A DNA stretch of 64,000 nucleotides, from the NCBI RefSeq assembly GCF_014042365.1, contig NZ_JACEZS010000002.1, positions 248,001-312,000 on the forward strand, given 5' to 3'. This document shows positions 15,544 through 23,633 of this stretch, piece by piece (position 1 is the first letter of the stretch; each line of letters starts with the position of its first letter). The position numbers were made by a program, and so were the translations under genes. The stretch comes from Rugamonas fusca. GTDB taxonomy: Bacteria; Pseudomonadota; Gammaproteobacteria; Burkholderiales; Burkholderiaceae_D. Below the pieces are notes generated by a model that had not been told where the DNA came from, made no database searches, and saw only the letters and a program-made list of their open reading frames with translations.

Positions 15544-16516
15544 GGCCGACGTCCGCCGCGCTGGCCGCGACGCTCTGCATCCACAAATGGGCGTCGGCAA
15601 CGATCTGGTTGAATTCGGCGCCGGACAGTTCCAGCTGCGCCAGCTGGGCGGCCACGGCCGCGTAGTCGCGCCGCTCGGCCCGTTCCAGCAACAACAGCAA
15701 GTCCCCCATCGGTCCCGCGTGGTGCAGCAGCGCCTGCTGCACGGCCTCGGCGATCGTCAGCGGTTGCAGCACCTCTGCCAGCGGCAGGCCAAACAGCACA
15801 CCCAGCAGCGAGAACATGCCGGCCATGAAAGCCTGCTCCTGGCGCGCCTTGTCCATGCCCGTCGCTTGCGCCAGCAATTCCATGGCCCGCGCGCGCACGG
15901 CCACGCGGCCCAGCAGCATGGGCGAGCGCAAGTCGCCATCGCGGGTGCAGAACAGCATCAGGTTGAGCCAGCGCCGCAGCTGGGCCCGGCCCAGGATCAG
16001 GATGGCCTGGGAAAAGCTGGTCACGCGCCGGCCCGAGCCCACGCCCAGCGAATTGACCAGCCGCAGCAACTGGTAGGACAGCGTGGGATCGCGCCGCAGC
16101 ACCGATTCGATTTCGTGGGTGTCGGCGTCAGCCGACACCAGCTGCACCAGTTGCAGCGCCAGCGCGCGCGACATGGCTTGCTGGCCCACGGGCTTGGGCG
16201 GCGGCTCAAGGAACCAGTCGCCCTCCACGCACTGCACGGCGGGCGCCAGCGCGAACGGGAACATGGCATCGGCCCGCAGCAATTGCTCCGCCGCCAGCGG
16301 CTGCCAGCCCTGTGCCCGCAACGCGTCGGCCAGTTCCGCCGCCAGGTCGGCGCGGAAGTAACAAGCGCCATGGCCCGCCAGTTCGCTCAACGCCGCCAGC
16401 GGCAGGTCGGACGGCGCCACGGCGGGCGCGGCGTCGAATAGCAAGCCGGCCGGGCTGCCATTGCGGTCGGCCAGCAATTGCATGAACAGGGACGAGGCGG
16501 CGGGCGATACAGTCAT
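15536..16516 (-). CDS. HDOD domain signalling protein
   Basis: 326-residue protein. The C-terminal half is an HDOD domain (LRRDPTLSYQLLRLVNS, followed by QAILILGRAQLRRWLNLMLF and a helical bundle), a non-catalytic relative of HD-GYP. The N-terminal 130 residues look like a much-eroded EAL domain of the YuxH type (RADLAAELADALRAQGWQPL), lacking catalytic residues. Such proteins act as c-di-GMP-linked adaptors. The start at 16516 is the first ATG that begins the family homology; its ribosome site is weak (GGAA). The downstream EAL gene overlaps it, so the pair is one operon. Confidence 0.82.
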   Translation of the reverse strand: MTVSPAASSLFMQLLADRNGSPAGLLFDAAPAVAPSDLPLAALSELAGHGACYFRADLAAELADALRAQGWQPLAAEQLLRADAMFPFALAPAVQCVEGDWFLEPPPKPVGQQAMSRALALQLVQLVSADADTHEIESVLRRDPTLSYQLLRLVNSLGVGSGRRVTSFSQAILILGRAQLRRWLNLMLFCTRDGDLRSPMLLGRVAVRARAMELLAQATGMDKARQEQAFMAGMFSLLGVLFGLPLAEVLQPLTIAEAVQQALLHHAGPMGDLLLLLERAERRDYAAVAAQLAQLELSGAEFNQIVADAHLWMQSVAASAADVGHA

Positions 16517-16605
16517 AAATTGTTCCAGATTAATGCCTACATGATCACAACATACTATCCCGAAATTATTGGTTCGGGTCAACTACGTGGCAGGTGAACC
16601 CGGCA

Positions 16606-17562
16606 TTAGGCCGTCCGTGGCGCTGCTTCTGTGGCAAACCCGCCATGCGCCGGCAGATGGCGCACCAGCCGCGCGAACACGCCAGGCTGGCCCATGCGCT
16701 CGCGCCACCAGTGCAGCGCGGCGCCCGTCTCGCCCGTGCGCCAGGCCAGGTAGAAGGTTTCGTCCGGCTTGGGTTCCTCGACTTGCTTTTCCACCAGCAG
16801 GCCGGCCGCGATGGCGGCGCGCGCGCACGGCTCGGGCAGGAAGCCGAAGCCCAGGCCGGCCAGTTGATAGTCGAGCTTGGCCTGCATGGTGGGCACGGTC
16901 AGCGTATCCTGCCCCAGCGCCAGCCCCACCGTGCGCGGCGCCAGCCGGCGCGCGGAATCGGCCACGCTCACGGCGCGGTACGGTTGCAGCGCGGCCCGGT
17001 CCAGCGGCTCGGATGCGCCGGCCAGCGGATGGCCGGGCGCCACCACGAACACGAACGACAACTTGCCCATCGCCTCGGCCACGTAGCCGCCGCCGGACGG
17101 CCCCTCGCCCGCCGCGCCCACCAGCACGTCCACGCGGCGCTCGAGCAGCGCCTCCCACGTGCCGGACAGCGCTTCCTGCACCATGCGCAGCCGGGTCTGG
17201 CCGGTGACGGCGTAGAACGCGGCCACGTCAGGCAGGAACACGGCCGGCGCGAACATGGAATCGCTGCCCACGGCCAGTTCCGTCTCCCAGCCCGAGGCCA
17301 CGCGGCGCACCCGCTGCTCCAGGTCATGCGCCGCGTACAGCAGGTAGCGCCCTTCCTTGAGCAACTCCTGGCCGGCTGCCGTCAACACGACGCGCGGGCC
17401 GTGGCGCGCGAAAATTTGCACGCCCAGCTCGTCCTCCAGTTTGCCCACGGTGTAGGAAATGGTGGACGGCACCTTGTGCAATTCCTTGCCGGCGGCCGAG
17501 AACGAGCCGCGCCGGTCGATGGCGTCCACGATTTGCAAGGCTTCCAGGCTGAGTCTGAGCAT
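16606..17562 (-). CDS. LysR family transcriptional regulator
   Basis: 318-residue LysR-type regulator. The N-terminal winged helix-turn-helix (GSFSAAGKELHKVPSTISYTV) is followed by a linker helix and a LysR substrate-binding domain (from about residue 92: WETELAVGSDSMF...). It diverges from a pirin gene with 138 bases between, and regulation of pirin by an adjacent LysR protein is common in proteobacteria. LysR proteins usually activate the divergent gene with a small co-inducer and repress themselves. The inducer cannot be read from sequence. Confidence 0.92.
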   Translation of the reverse strand: MLRLSLEALQIVDAIDRRGSFSAAGKELHKVPSTISYTVGKLEDELGVQIFARHGPRVVLTAAGQELLKEGRYLLYAAHDLEQRVRRVASGWETELAVGSDSMFAPAVFLPDVAAFYAVTGQTRLRMVQEALSGTWEALLERRVDVLVGAAGEGPSGGGYVAEAMGKLSFVFVVAPGHPLAGASEPLDRAALQPYRAVSVADSARRLAPRTVGLALGQDTLTVPTMQAKLDYQLAGLGFGFLPEPCARAAIAAGLLVEKQVEEPKPDETFYLAWRTGETGAALHWWRERMGQPGVFARLVRHLPAHGGFATEAAPRTA

Positions 17563-17615
17563 TCGAATTTTTCGATAATAGAGCGGAATATTTTCCGTTT
17601 TTTATTCCCATCGCA

Positions 17616-17641
17616 TGCGGATATACTGCTTTTCATCCGCA
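17616..17641. promoter_or_regulatory. TGCGGAT-N12-ATCCGCA inverted repeat in the LysR/pirin intergenic region
   Basis: Exact 7-bp inverted repeat (17616-17622 and 17635-17641) in the divergent promoter region. Its left arm overlaps a TATACT hexamer (17622-17627) that could be the pirin -10 box. LysR proteins bind interrupted dyads of this kind, so it is a good operator candidate. Two TTCGAA sites (17562-17567, 17659-17664) flank the region. Confidence 0.4.
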
Positions 17642-17700
17642 ATACAGACGAGCCGACGTTCGAAATTATTGCATAACCAAACAAAGAACAGGAGTCCACC

Positions 17701-18402
<702 letters not shown>

Positions 18403-18457
18403 ACGGGCGGGCATCAAGCCGAGAATGTCCTCAAAATAATTTTTGCCCGAGTTTTGG

Positions 18458-18463
18458 TATGAT
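18458..18463 (+). promoter_or_regulatory. Candidate extended -10 (TGGTATGAT) ahead of the terminator hairpin
   Basis: TATGAT preceded by TGG gives an extended -10 motif. A start about 7 bases on would place the first nucleotide at the very base of the terminator hairpin 18468-18503. No -35 at good spacing is visible. It could be chance in an AT-rich stretch. Confidence 0.3.
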
Positions 18464-18467
18464 GTCA

Positions 18468-18509
18468 GGGCGCGCCGGGTGTGGGTATCAGCCCGGCGCG
18501 CCCTTTTTT
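18468..18509 (+). terminator. Strong rho-independent terminator between pirin and ribA
   Basis: GGGCGCGCCGGG (18468-18479) and CCCGGCGCGCCC (18492-18503) form a perfect 12-bp GC stem with a 12-nt loop, followed at once by six T. It lies 65 bases after the pirin stop codon and 31 bases before ribA. Confidence 0.9.
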
Positions 18510-18540
18510 ATATTTTTGCCATTTTTTGAAGAGCACAGCC

Positions 18541-19194
18541 ATGTCGCAGAGCGCAGAAACACCCGTCAACGTTGAATTGGATTACACCACTTCCTGCGCG
18601 CTGCCGACCCCATGGGCCCAGTTCACGTTGCACGCTTTCGTCGAGCATGCGACGGGCAAGGAACACCTGGCCATGACCCTGGGCGACATTGGCAACGGCG
18701 AGCCGGTGCTGGCGCGCGTGCACTCGGAATGCCTGACGGGCGATGTGCTGTTCTCGCAGCGCTGCGACTGCGGCGCCCAGCTCGAAGGCGCGCTCAAGAA
18801 GATCGCCGCCGAAGGCCGCGGCATCCTGCTCTACCTGCGCCAGGAAGGCCGCGGCATCGGCCTGATCAACAAGATCCGCGCCTACCGATTGCAGGAAGGC
18901 GGCGCCGACACGGTGCAGGCCAACGAACAACTGGGCTTCAAGGCCGACGCCCGCAACTACGCGCTCGTCAAGCCCATGTTCGAGCAATTCGGCGTCACCA
19001 AGCTGCGCCTGATGACCAACAACCCGCGCAAGATCGATGCCCTGACCAAGCTCGGCATCGAAGTGGTGGAACGGGTGCCGCTGCTGGTCAACCGCAACGC
19101 CTTCAACCAGCACTACCTGAACACCAAGGCGGCCAAGCTGGGCCACATGATGACGCCCACCACGCCGCCCGCGGCCGAGGACGGCGAACTCTGA
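18541..19194 (+). CDS. ribA: GTP cyclohydrolase II
   Basis: 217-residue stand-alone GTP cyclohydrolase II, first enzyme of riboflavin synthesis: GTP to 2,5-diamino-6-ribosylamino-4-pyrimidinone phosphate, formate and pyrophosphate. The zinc cysteines are visible in [18 protein letters not shown] (C, CxC), with the [10 protein letters not shown] substrate loop and MTNNPRK. Length agrees with E. coli RibA (196) plus a short C-terminal tail. GAAGAG precedes the ATG. No FMN riboswitch fold was seen in the leader. It sits directly after a terminator, so its promoter must lie in the 31 bases between or transcription must read through. Confidence 0.95.
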   Translation: MSQSAETPVNVELDYTTSCALPTPWAQFTLHAFVEHATGKEHLAMTLGDIGNGEPVLARVHSECLTGDVLFSQRCDCGAQLEGALKKIAAEGRGILLYLRQEGRGIGLINKIRAYRLQEGGADTVQANEQLGFKADARNYALVKPMFEQFGVTKLRLMTNNPRKIDALTKLGIEVVERVPLLVNRNAFNQHYLNTKAAKLGHMMTPTTPPAAEDGEL

Positions 19195-19250
19195 GCCGCC
19201 CCCGCCCCGCCGCCGCCGCTCCGGCGCCCGCTCCCAAGTCCCAGGCCCGC

Positions 19251-20630
19251 ATGAAATTTCGCCACATCGCCCTGCTCTCCAGCTTGACTTGGGCCAGCGC
19301 CACCGCGCTGGCCGCCTCGGACGCCGGCGTCGGCCTGGCCCAGGCGGCGGCCCCGCTCACGGCGCCCGCCGCCACCCGCAACGCCACCAAGCCGGACGGC
19401 ACGGCCCTGCCGCCACCATCGAGCGCGGCCCAGAAACTGTACGCGTCGGCCAAGAACGATATCCTGCAAGTGCGCTCGCTGCTGCGCAGCGGCCATACCC
19501 AATCCTCGGTCGGCTCCGGCTTTTTGATCGGCACCGGCAACCTGGTCGTCACCAACTACCACGTGGTGTCGCAATTCGCGCTCGACCCCGACACCTACGT
19601 GGGCGAATGGGTGGACACCAGCGGCCAGCGCGGCAACGTGGAACTGCTGGCCGTGGACGTGCTGCACGACCTGGCCGTGCTGCGCGTGAACCGCAGCGGC
19701 ACCGGCTTTTTCAAGCTGCCCGAACACCTGGCCACGCTGAACCAGGGCCAGTACCTGTACTCGCTGGGCAATCCGCTCGACCTTGGCTTCGCCATCTCGG
19801 AAGGCGCCTACAACGGCGTGATTGCCCGCAGCTTCTACGACCAGCTCATGTTCACCGGCCCCATCAACGCCGGCATGAGCGGCGGCCCCAGCGTGACGGG
19901 CGATGGCGCCGTGGCCGGCATCAACGTCTCCAAGCGCCTCGATGGCGAGCTGGTCAGCTTCCTGGTGCCGGCCCGCTACGCGCAAGACCTGCTCAAACAG
20001 GTGGCCCGGCAACAGCAGGCGCCCAAGGATTTCACGGCCGTCGTGGCCGCGCAATTGCTGGCCCACCAGCGCGCCATGGTCGACAGCCTGCTGGCCACGC
20101 CGCTGAGCTTGAAGAACATGGGCCCCTACCGCGTGCCCGTGCGCGAATCGGAACAGATGCGCTGCTGGGGCCGCTCCACCGTCAAGGCCGACAAGCCCTT
20201 CACCGTGGACAACGCCAACTGCGCCATGGAATCGGCCATCTTCGTCAGCGGCTCGCTGCAGACGGGCCAGATCAGCATCCGCCACCAATACCTGCGCAGC
20301 ACGGGGCTGGGCGCGCTGCGCTTTTCGCAGCTGGCCAGCGACTCGTTCAAGAATGAGCGCTTCGGCTCCACCCGCGACAGCCGCCTGAGCGGCCCCAGTT
20401 GCACGGAACAATTCGTCAGGAACGGCACGCTGCCCATGCGCGCCGTGCTGTGCGTGCGCGCCTACCGCAAGTTCGACGGCCTGTACGATTTCGCACTGCT
20501 GACCTCCAGCACCGACCAGCCGCTGATGAATTTGCAAAGCCGGCTCGACGCGCGCGGCGTCTCCTACGACAACGGCCTGCGCGTCACGCGCGCCTTCCTC
20601 GAAGCGCTGGGCAACGGAGGCCAGCCATGA
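19251..20630 (+). CDS. Exported trypsin-like serine protease
   Basis: 459-residue protein with a signal peptide (residues 1-22, ATALAA). A trypsin_2 type domain covers about 65-240 and has a complete triad: His104 in TNYHVV, Asp140 in LHDLAVL and Ser210 in GMSGGPS. There is no PDZ domain; a C-terminal module of about 200 residues with paired cysteines (MRCWGRS, NANCAME, SCTEQF, VLCVRA) is of unknown role. The stop codon overlaps the ATG of the FHA gene (ATGA), so the two are translationally coupled. The periplasmic protease and membrane FHA protein probably work as one unit. Confidence 0.85.
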   Translation: MKFRHIALLSSLTWASATALAASDAGVGLAQAAAPLTAPAATRNATKPDGTALPPPSSAAQKLYASAKNDILQVRSLLRSGHTQSSVGSGFLIGTGNLVVTNYHVVSQFALDPDTYVGEWVDTSGQRGNVELLAVDVLHDLAVLRVNRSGTGFFKLPEHLATLNQGQYLYSLGNPLDLGFAISEGAYNGVIARSFYDQLMFTGPINAGMSGGPSVTGDGAVAGINVSKRLDGELVSFLVPARYAQDLLKQVARQQQAPKDFTAVVAAQLLAHQRAMVDSLLATPLSLKNMGPYRVPVRESEQMRCWGRSTVKADKPFTVDNANCAMESAIFVSGSLQTGQISIRHQYLRSTGLGALRFSQLASDSFKNERFGSTRDSRLSGPSCTEQFVRNGTLPMRAVLCVRAYRKFDGLYDFALLTSSTDQPLMNLQSRLDARGVSYDNGLRVTRAFLEALGNGGQP

Positions 20631-21622
20631 AGGCGCCCTACTACGTCGAACTGCTCAGCCGTGGCGGCGAGGTGCTGCACCGCCAGCGCTTCGACAGCCT
20701 GCCGATCCGCCTGGGCCGTGGCTACGACAACGACGTGATCCTCGACGACGCCCATGCCGGCGCCCACCATGCCGTGATCGAAGCGGACCACGAAGGCGCG
20801 CCCGTGCTGCGCGACCTGGGCAGCCGCAACGGCACCATCAGCGACGGCAAGCGCCAGCCTAGCGTGCCCCTGGCCGGCAGCACCGTCGTGCGGCTGGGCC
20901 ACACGCGCGTGCGCGTGCGCGGCGCCGATTTCCCCGTTGCCCCCGAACTGGCCGACACCACCATGCACGGCTGGGAAGGCGCGGCGCCCGCGCTGGTGGG
21001 CTTGCTGCTGATCGGCCTGTTCTCGGGACTGGAAAACTGGCTGGCCGATATTGACGCCTTCCAGCCCATCCGCTACCTGCTGGTGGTGGCGTCCGGACTG
21101 GGCGTGGGGCTGGCGTGGAGCGGCGGCTGGGCATTGGCCAACCGCCTGTTCGGCACCCATGCGCGGCTGGGCCGCCACCTGTTCATCCTCGGCACGGGGC
21201 TGTTCGCCGTGGGCGCCTGGCGCGTGCTGAGCGACGTGCTGGCGTTCGCGTTTTCGGCCGAATGGCTGACGCGCTACGGCAACGTGGCCGTCATCGCGCT
21301 CGTATGCGGCATGCTGTATTTCCACCTGTGGACCATCAAGCCGCACTACCCGCGCCGCTTCGCCGTCAGTTGCGCCATCCTGCTGCTGGCCGGCGCCGGC
21401 CTGAACCTGATGACCAATGTGCAAAGTACGGGCCGCGCCGCCGATGAACTCTATATGTCGGTGCTGCTGCCGCCGGCGCTGCGCCAGAGTCCCGACCACA
21501 GCGTGGCCGACTTCATGGCCAGCGCCGCACGACTCAGGGCCGAGGCCGATGCCTCCCGGACCCGCGCCAGCAAGGACGACGACGAAGGCGAGGACGAGGA
21601 AGGCGACGCAGGCGGCGAATGA
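20627..21622 (+). CDS. FHA domain membrane protein
   Basis: 331-residue protein. An N-terminal forkhead-associated domain (about 25-95) keeps IRLGRGYDNDVILDD, the conserved His-His (GAHHAVIEAD) and LRDLGSRNGT, so it should bind phosphothreonine peptides in the cytoplasm. Five or six membrane helices fill about 120-275, and the C-terminus is an acidic, charged tail (about 315-331). The start overlaps the protease stop by 4 bases. This pairing of a serine protease with a membrane FHA protein suggests a signalling link across the inner membrane; the partner kinase is not in the window. Confidence 0.85.
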   Translation: MKAPYYVELLSRGGEVLHRQRFDSLPIRLGRGYDNDVILDDAHAGAHHAVIEADHEGAPVLRDLGSRNGTISDGKRQPSVPLAGSTVVRLGHTRVRVRGADFPVAPELADTTMHGWEGAAPALVGLLLIGLFSGLENWLADIDAFQPIRYLLVVASGLGVGLAWSGGWALANRLFGTHARLGRHLFILGTGLFAVGAWRVLSDVLAFAFSAEWLTRYGNVAVIALVCGMLYFHLWTIKPHYPRRFAVSCAILLLAGAGLNLMTNVQSTGRAADELYMSVLLPPALRQSPDHSVADFMASAARLRAEADASRTRASKDDDEGEDEEGDAGGE

Positions 21623-21662
21623 CCGCGCCGCGCGATAAGCGCAGCCAGGCTCACCGCCACCT

Positions 21663-22070
21663 TCATGACCAGCTCGGTCCTTTGAGCTCGATGGTATTGC
21701 CTTCCGGGTCCTTCAGGTAGATGGATGGCCCCTCACCCTCCGCACCATAACGCGATTCGACCGGCCCGGCCTCCACGCCGGCGGCGGCCAGCACGCCACG
21801 GATCGCGGCCTCATCGAACGGCTCCACGCGGAAACAGATGTGATCGACATTGCGGCCTTCGACGCCGGGCGCCGCGCCGCCCATGCGGCCCAATTTGCCG
21901 TCCACGGGCACCAGGTCAAGCAGGCAACGGCCGGCCCGCAACTGGATCAGGCCGATTTCCTCCTGCCGGCGCTCGACCTGGCAGCGCAGGACGTTGCAGT
22001 AGAAATGCTCCATCGCCGCCGCATCCACGACGCGCAACACGATGTGATCGATTTCACGGATATGGATCAT
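21663..22070 (-). CDS. VOC (glyoxalase/bleomycin resistance) family protein
   Basis: 135-residue protein of the vicinal-oxygen-chelate fold. Two beta-alpha-beta-beta-beta modules: DHIVLRVVD...MEHFYCNVL, and VDHICFRVE...IYLKDPEGNTIELKG. The metal ligands of the fold are present (His in DHIVL, His in VDHIC, Glu in NTIELKG). The family includes glyoxalase I, dioxygenases and antibiotic-binding proteins; the substrate here cannot be inferred. The ATG at 22070 follows a GGGGG-rich ribosome site; an upstream ATG at 22091 is possible. Confidence 0.85.
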   Translation of the reverse strand: MIHIREIDHIVLRVVDAAAMEHFYCNVLRCQVERRQEEIGLIQLRAGRCLLDLVPVDGKLGRMGGAAPGVEGRNVDHICFRVEPFDEAAIRGVLAAAGVEAGPVESRYGAEGEGPSIYLKDPEGNTIELKGPSWS

Positions 22071-22180
22071 CTGGCCCCCTTTTGTAGTCATACCGGAAAA
22101 ATGGAAATGATAAGGCAATTTGCGAACGCGCCATCGCCAAATTCGCGGCGCTACGTAGCCCGGTAATGCGCGCCGCCCCG

Positions 22181-22270
22181 CTATTCGGCCAGCAAAAAAA
22201 TCACCCAGCGCCCTTTGATCGAACCGATCCACATAGCCATAACCAGCGCCCACAGCGCCAAGCCGACAAC
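22181..22270 (-). pseudogene. Possible remnant of a membrane-protein gene (C-terminal helix)
   Basis: After an in-frame stop at 22271-22273 this frame reads VVGLALWALVMAMWIG, then SIKGRWVIFLLAE and stop: a tryptophan-rich helix, a short basic loop and a second hydrophobic stretch. There is no ribosome site or convincing start (only an internal ATG giving 19 residues). Possibly a decayed gene end or a small membrane protein; chance cannot be excluded. Confidence 0.25.
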
Positions 22271-22381
22271 TTACTGCGCGATGTCTCCGCGCTTTGGCCG
22301 CCGCAGCACCATGCCTCATCATTGGAACGACGACGGCATGGCCGGCCCGAGATCAGGAGAAAATGCCGCCCCCCCTTCCGC

Positions 22382-22433
22382 GTGACAATTGCTTAGTTTT
22401 TGAAAAATATTAATATATTATAATTATTGTCAC
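22382..22433. promoter_or_regulatory. GTGACAAT/ATTGTCAC inverted repeat around an AT-rich -10 region
   Basis: GTGACAAT (22382-22389) and ATTGTCAC (22426-22433) are exact inverted 8-mers flanking 36 very AT-rich bases that include a consensus TATAAT (22419-22424). It lies 94 bases before the ATG of the gene at 22527. Likely the promoter of that gene, with the dyad as operator. Confidence 0.4.
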
Positions 22434-22526
22434 ACTGTCAGTCCCACGCACGTGCTGACTCAATCACTAACGCACAAATCAGGAAAATCGCACCAACCTT
22501 TTGGTCCGAATTAGAAAGGAATCTGC

Positions 22527-23084
22527 ATGAGAATTGTTCGCCTTATTGCGGCAACCCTCTGGCTAACGTGCAGCCCCGCATTTGCAAAGCCGGCACATGA
22601 AGATGTCAGGGGGCTGGTAATGAAGCAAGCTGATCAGCTACTGGCCAATGTTCATGCCAACGTATATGCGCCTGATATGCGAGTCAATATTGCGCTTGAA
22701 GAACTTACCATCGCAAATCAGGCAATACAGAAAGAAGATAACTACACGTTCTTATCAGGTTGTAGGCCGCAGAGCTGTGGCGAAAAGGCTGCGGCAGTCT
22801 TGAACAACGCAACGCAAGAATTAGCTGCCACTGCCTTGCTTAGCTACAACTGCAAAGATGACATTCTAGCGCCGGAAGAAATTACATACTTAACCACGCG
22901 ACAACCAGGTAAAAGACCGGCATTACATTGTGCACACGATCCCATTTTAATGGTCTACATTGTCCGCAGATCTATCGAAGCCCCTGCATTATATGAGGAG
23001 CGAGCATTAGTCGACCGACTCCAACAATGGGGTAAGAAATTCGGCTATCAAGGCGAACTTATTCGCATCGTTAATCGTTACTGA
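22527..23084 (+). CDS. Small secreted protein of unknown function, AT-rich gene
   Basis: 185-residue protein with a clear signal peptide (residues 1-20, ending SPAFA). The mature part is mostly helical and has four cysteines arranged as CRPQSC, NCKD and HCAHD, which could form two disulfides. I do not recognise a family. The gene and its upstream region are clearly richer in A and T than the neighbours and use A/T-ending codons (for example ATA, TTA, CGA), which suggests recent horizontal arrival. AGAAAGGAAT precedes the ATG. No mobility genes or tRNA flank it. Confidence 0.7.
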   Translation: MRIVRLIAATLWLTCSPAFAKPAHEDVRGLVMKQADQLLANVHANVYAPDMRVNIALEELTIANQAIQKEDNYTFLSGCRPQSCGEKAAAVLNNATQELAATALLSYNCKDDILAPEEITYLTTRQPGKRPALHCAHDPILMVYIVRRSIEAPALYEERALVDRLQQWGKKFGYQGELIRIVNRY

Positions 23085-23100
23085 TCGGAGTGCACTTACA

Positions 23101-23124
23101 ATAGGGCCGCTTCGCCGGCCCCTA
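23101..23124 (+). terminator. Imperfect hairpin after the secreted-protein gene
   Basis: ATAGGGCCG and CGGCCCCTAT arms around a short loop, 17 bases after the stop codon of the gene at 22527, with one bulged base and no T-run. A 3'-end hairpin is likely; efficient intrinsic termination is doubtful. Confidence 0.35.
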
Positions 23125-23224
23125 TCCACGTCAGGCAAGGCCGCAATTTGCCGCCCCAAGCGCATGGGTTGAATGCGACGGGAAAGCCAACGGCAGCCGA
23201 CAAATCAATCCGAACCGTAGAATG

Positions 23225-23527
23225 TCAAATTCTGCCGCGCTTGAATTCGGCAAGGAAGCGCTTGACGTCAAGCGCCGACAACACCTGCTCCGCATCGCCG
23301 TGCCATGCATACAGATACGGCGTGCCGCCCAGACGGTCGGTCAGCTTGGCCGACAGCAGGAAGCGCGTGCCGAGCGGATAGATGCTGGTATCGCACAGGC
23401 GGCGCGAGCACTGCACCAGCAGCTCAGGCGAGAAAGCCTGTCCCGGCACCGGGCGGATTTGCATCCGCCCGTCGCGCAGCACGGATTCAACGGCCACCTG
23501 CCGGTATGCATAAATATCGCGCGCCAT
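23225..23527 (-). CDS. Hypothetical protein, 100 residues
   Basis: Cytoplasmic protein without membrane segment or signal peptide. Notable stretches are a start MARDIYAYRQVAVESVLRD, a CSRRLCDTSIYPLGTRFLLS core and YLYAWHGDAEQVLS near the end. The core resembles small conserved proteins that have a beta-rich fold in Burkholderiales, but I cannot name a family. GGAGG lies 8 bases before the ATG, and codon use is like that of genuine genes here. Isolated between the AT-rich gene and the Cache protein; both neighbours are transcribed separately. Confidence 0.6.
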   Translation of the reverse strand: MARDIYAYRQVAVESVLRDGRMQIRPVPGQAFSPELLVQCSRRLCDTSIYPLGTRFLLSAKLTDRLGGTPYLYAWHGDAEQVLSALDVKRFLAEFKRGRI

Positions 23528-23633
23528 GGCCGCCCTCCAAGTCAGATCGAGGGCGCCATGGTAACAGAACGCGCAGCCACCGAGCGGCCGGCCGCACGCC
23601 GGGCAAACCCCTTACCGGCGGCTCACTTGCCGC

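Larger units (their letters stand above)
22071..22526. other. 456-bp intergenic region with a membrane-peptide remnant and an AT-rich promoter zone
   Basis: The left half (to about 22320) holds no complete gene on either strand, but the minus strand at 22181-22270 encodes a hydrophobic peptide with the look of a membrane-protein C-terminus, listed separately. From about 22380 base composition drops sharply to AT-rich, including a TATAAT and a long inverted repeat, which suggests the promoter of the downstream secreted protein. Confidence 0.5.

Noticed and set aside
18403..18540. FMN riboswitch ahead of ribA
   Set aside because: No RFN-element core sequences or the six-stem arrangement; the only structure is a simple 12-bp terminator hairpin.
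22166..22396. 76-codon plus-strand frame between the VOC gene and the AT-rich gene
   Set aside because: Arg/His/Pro-rich peptide, no ribosome site, no resemblance to a family, and it crosses the abrupt change in base composition.
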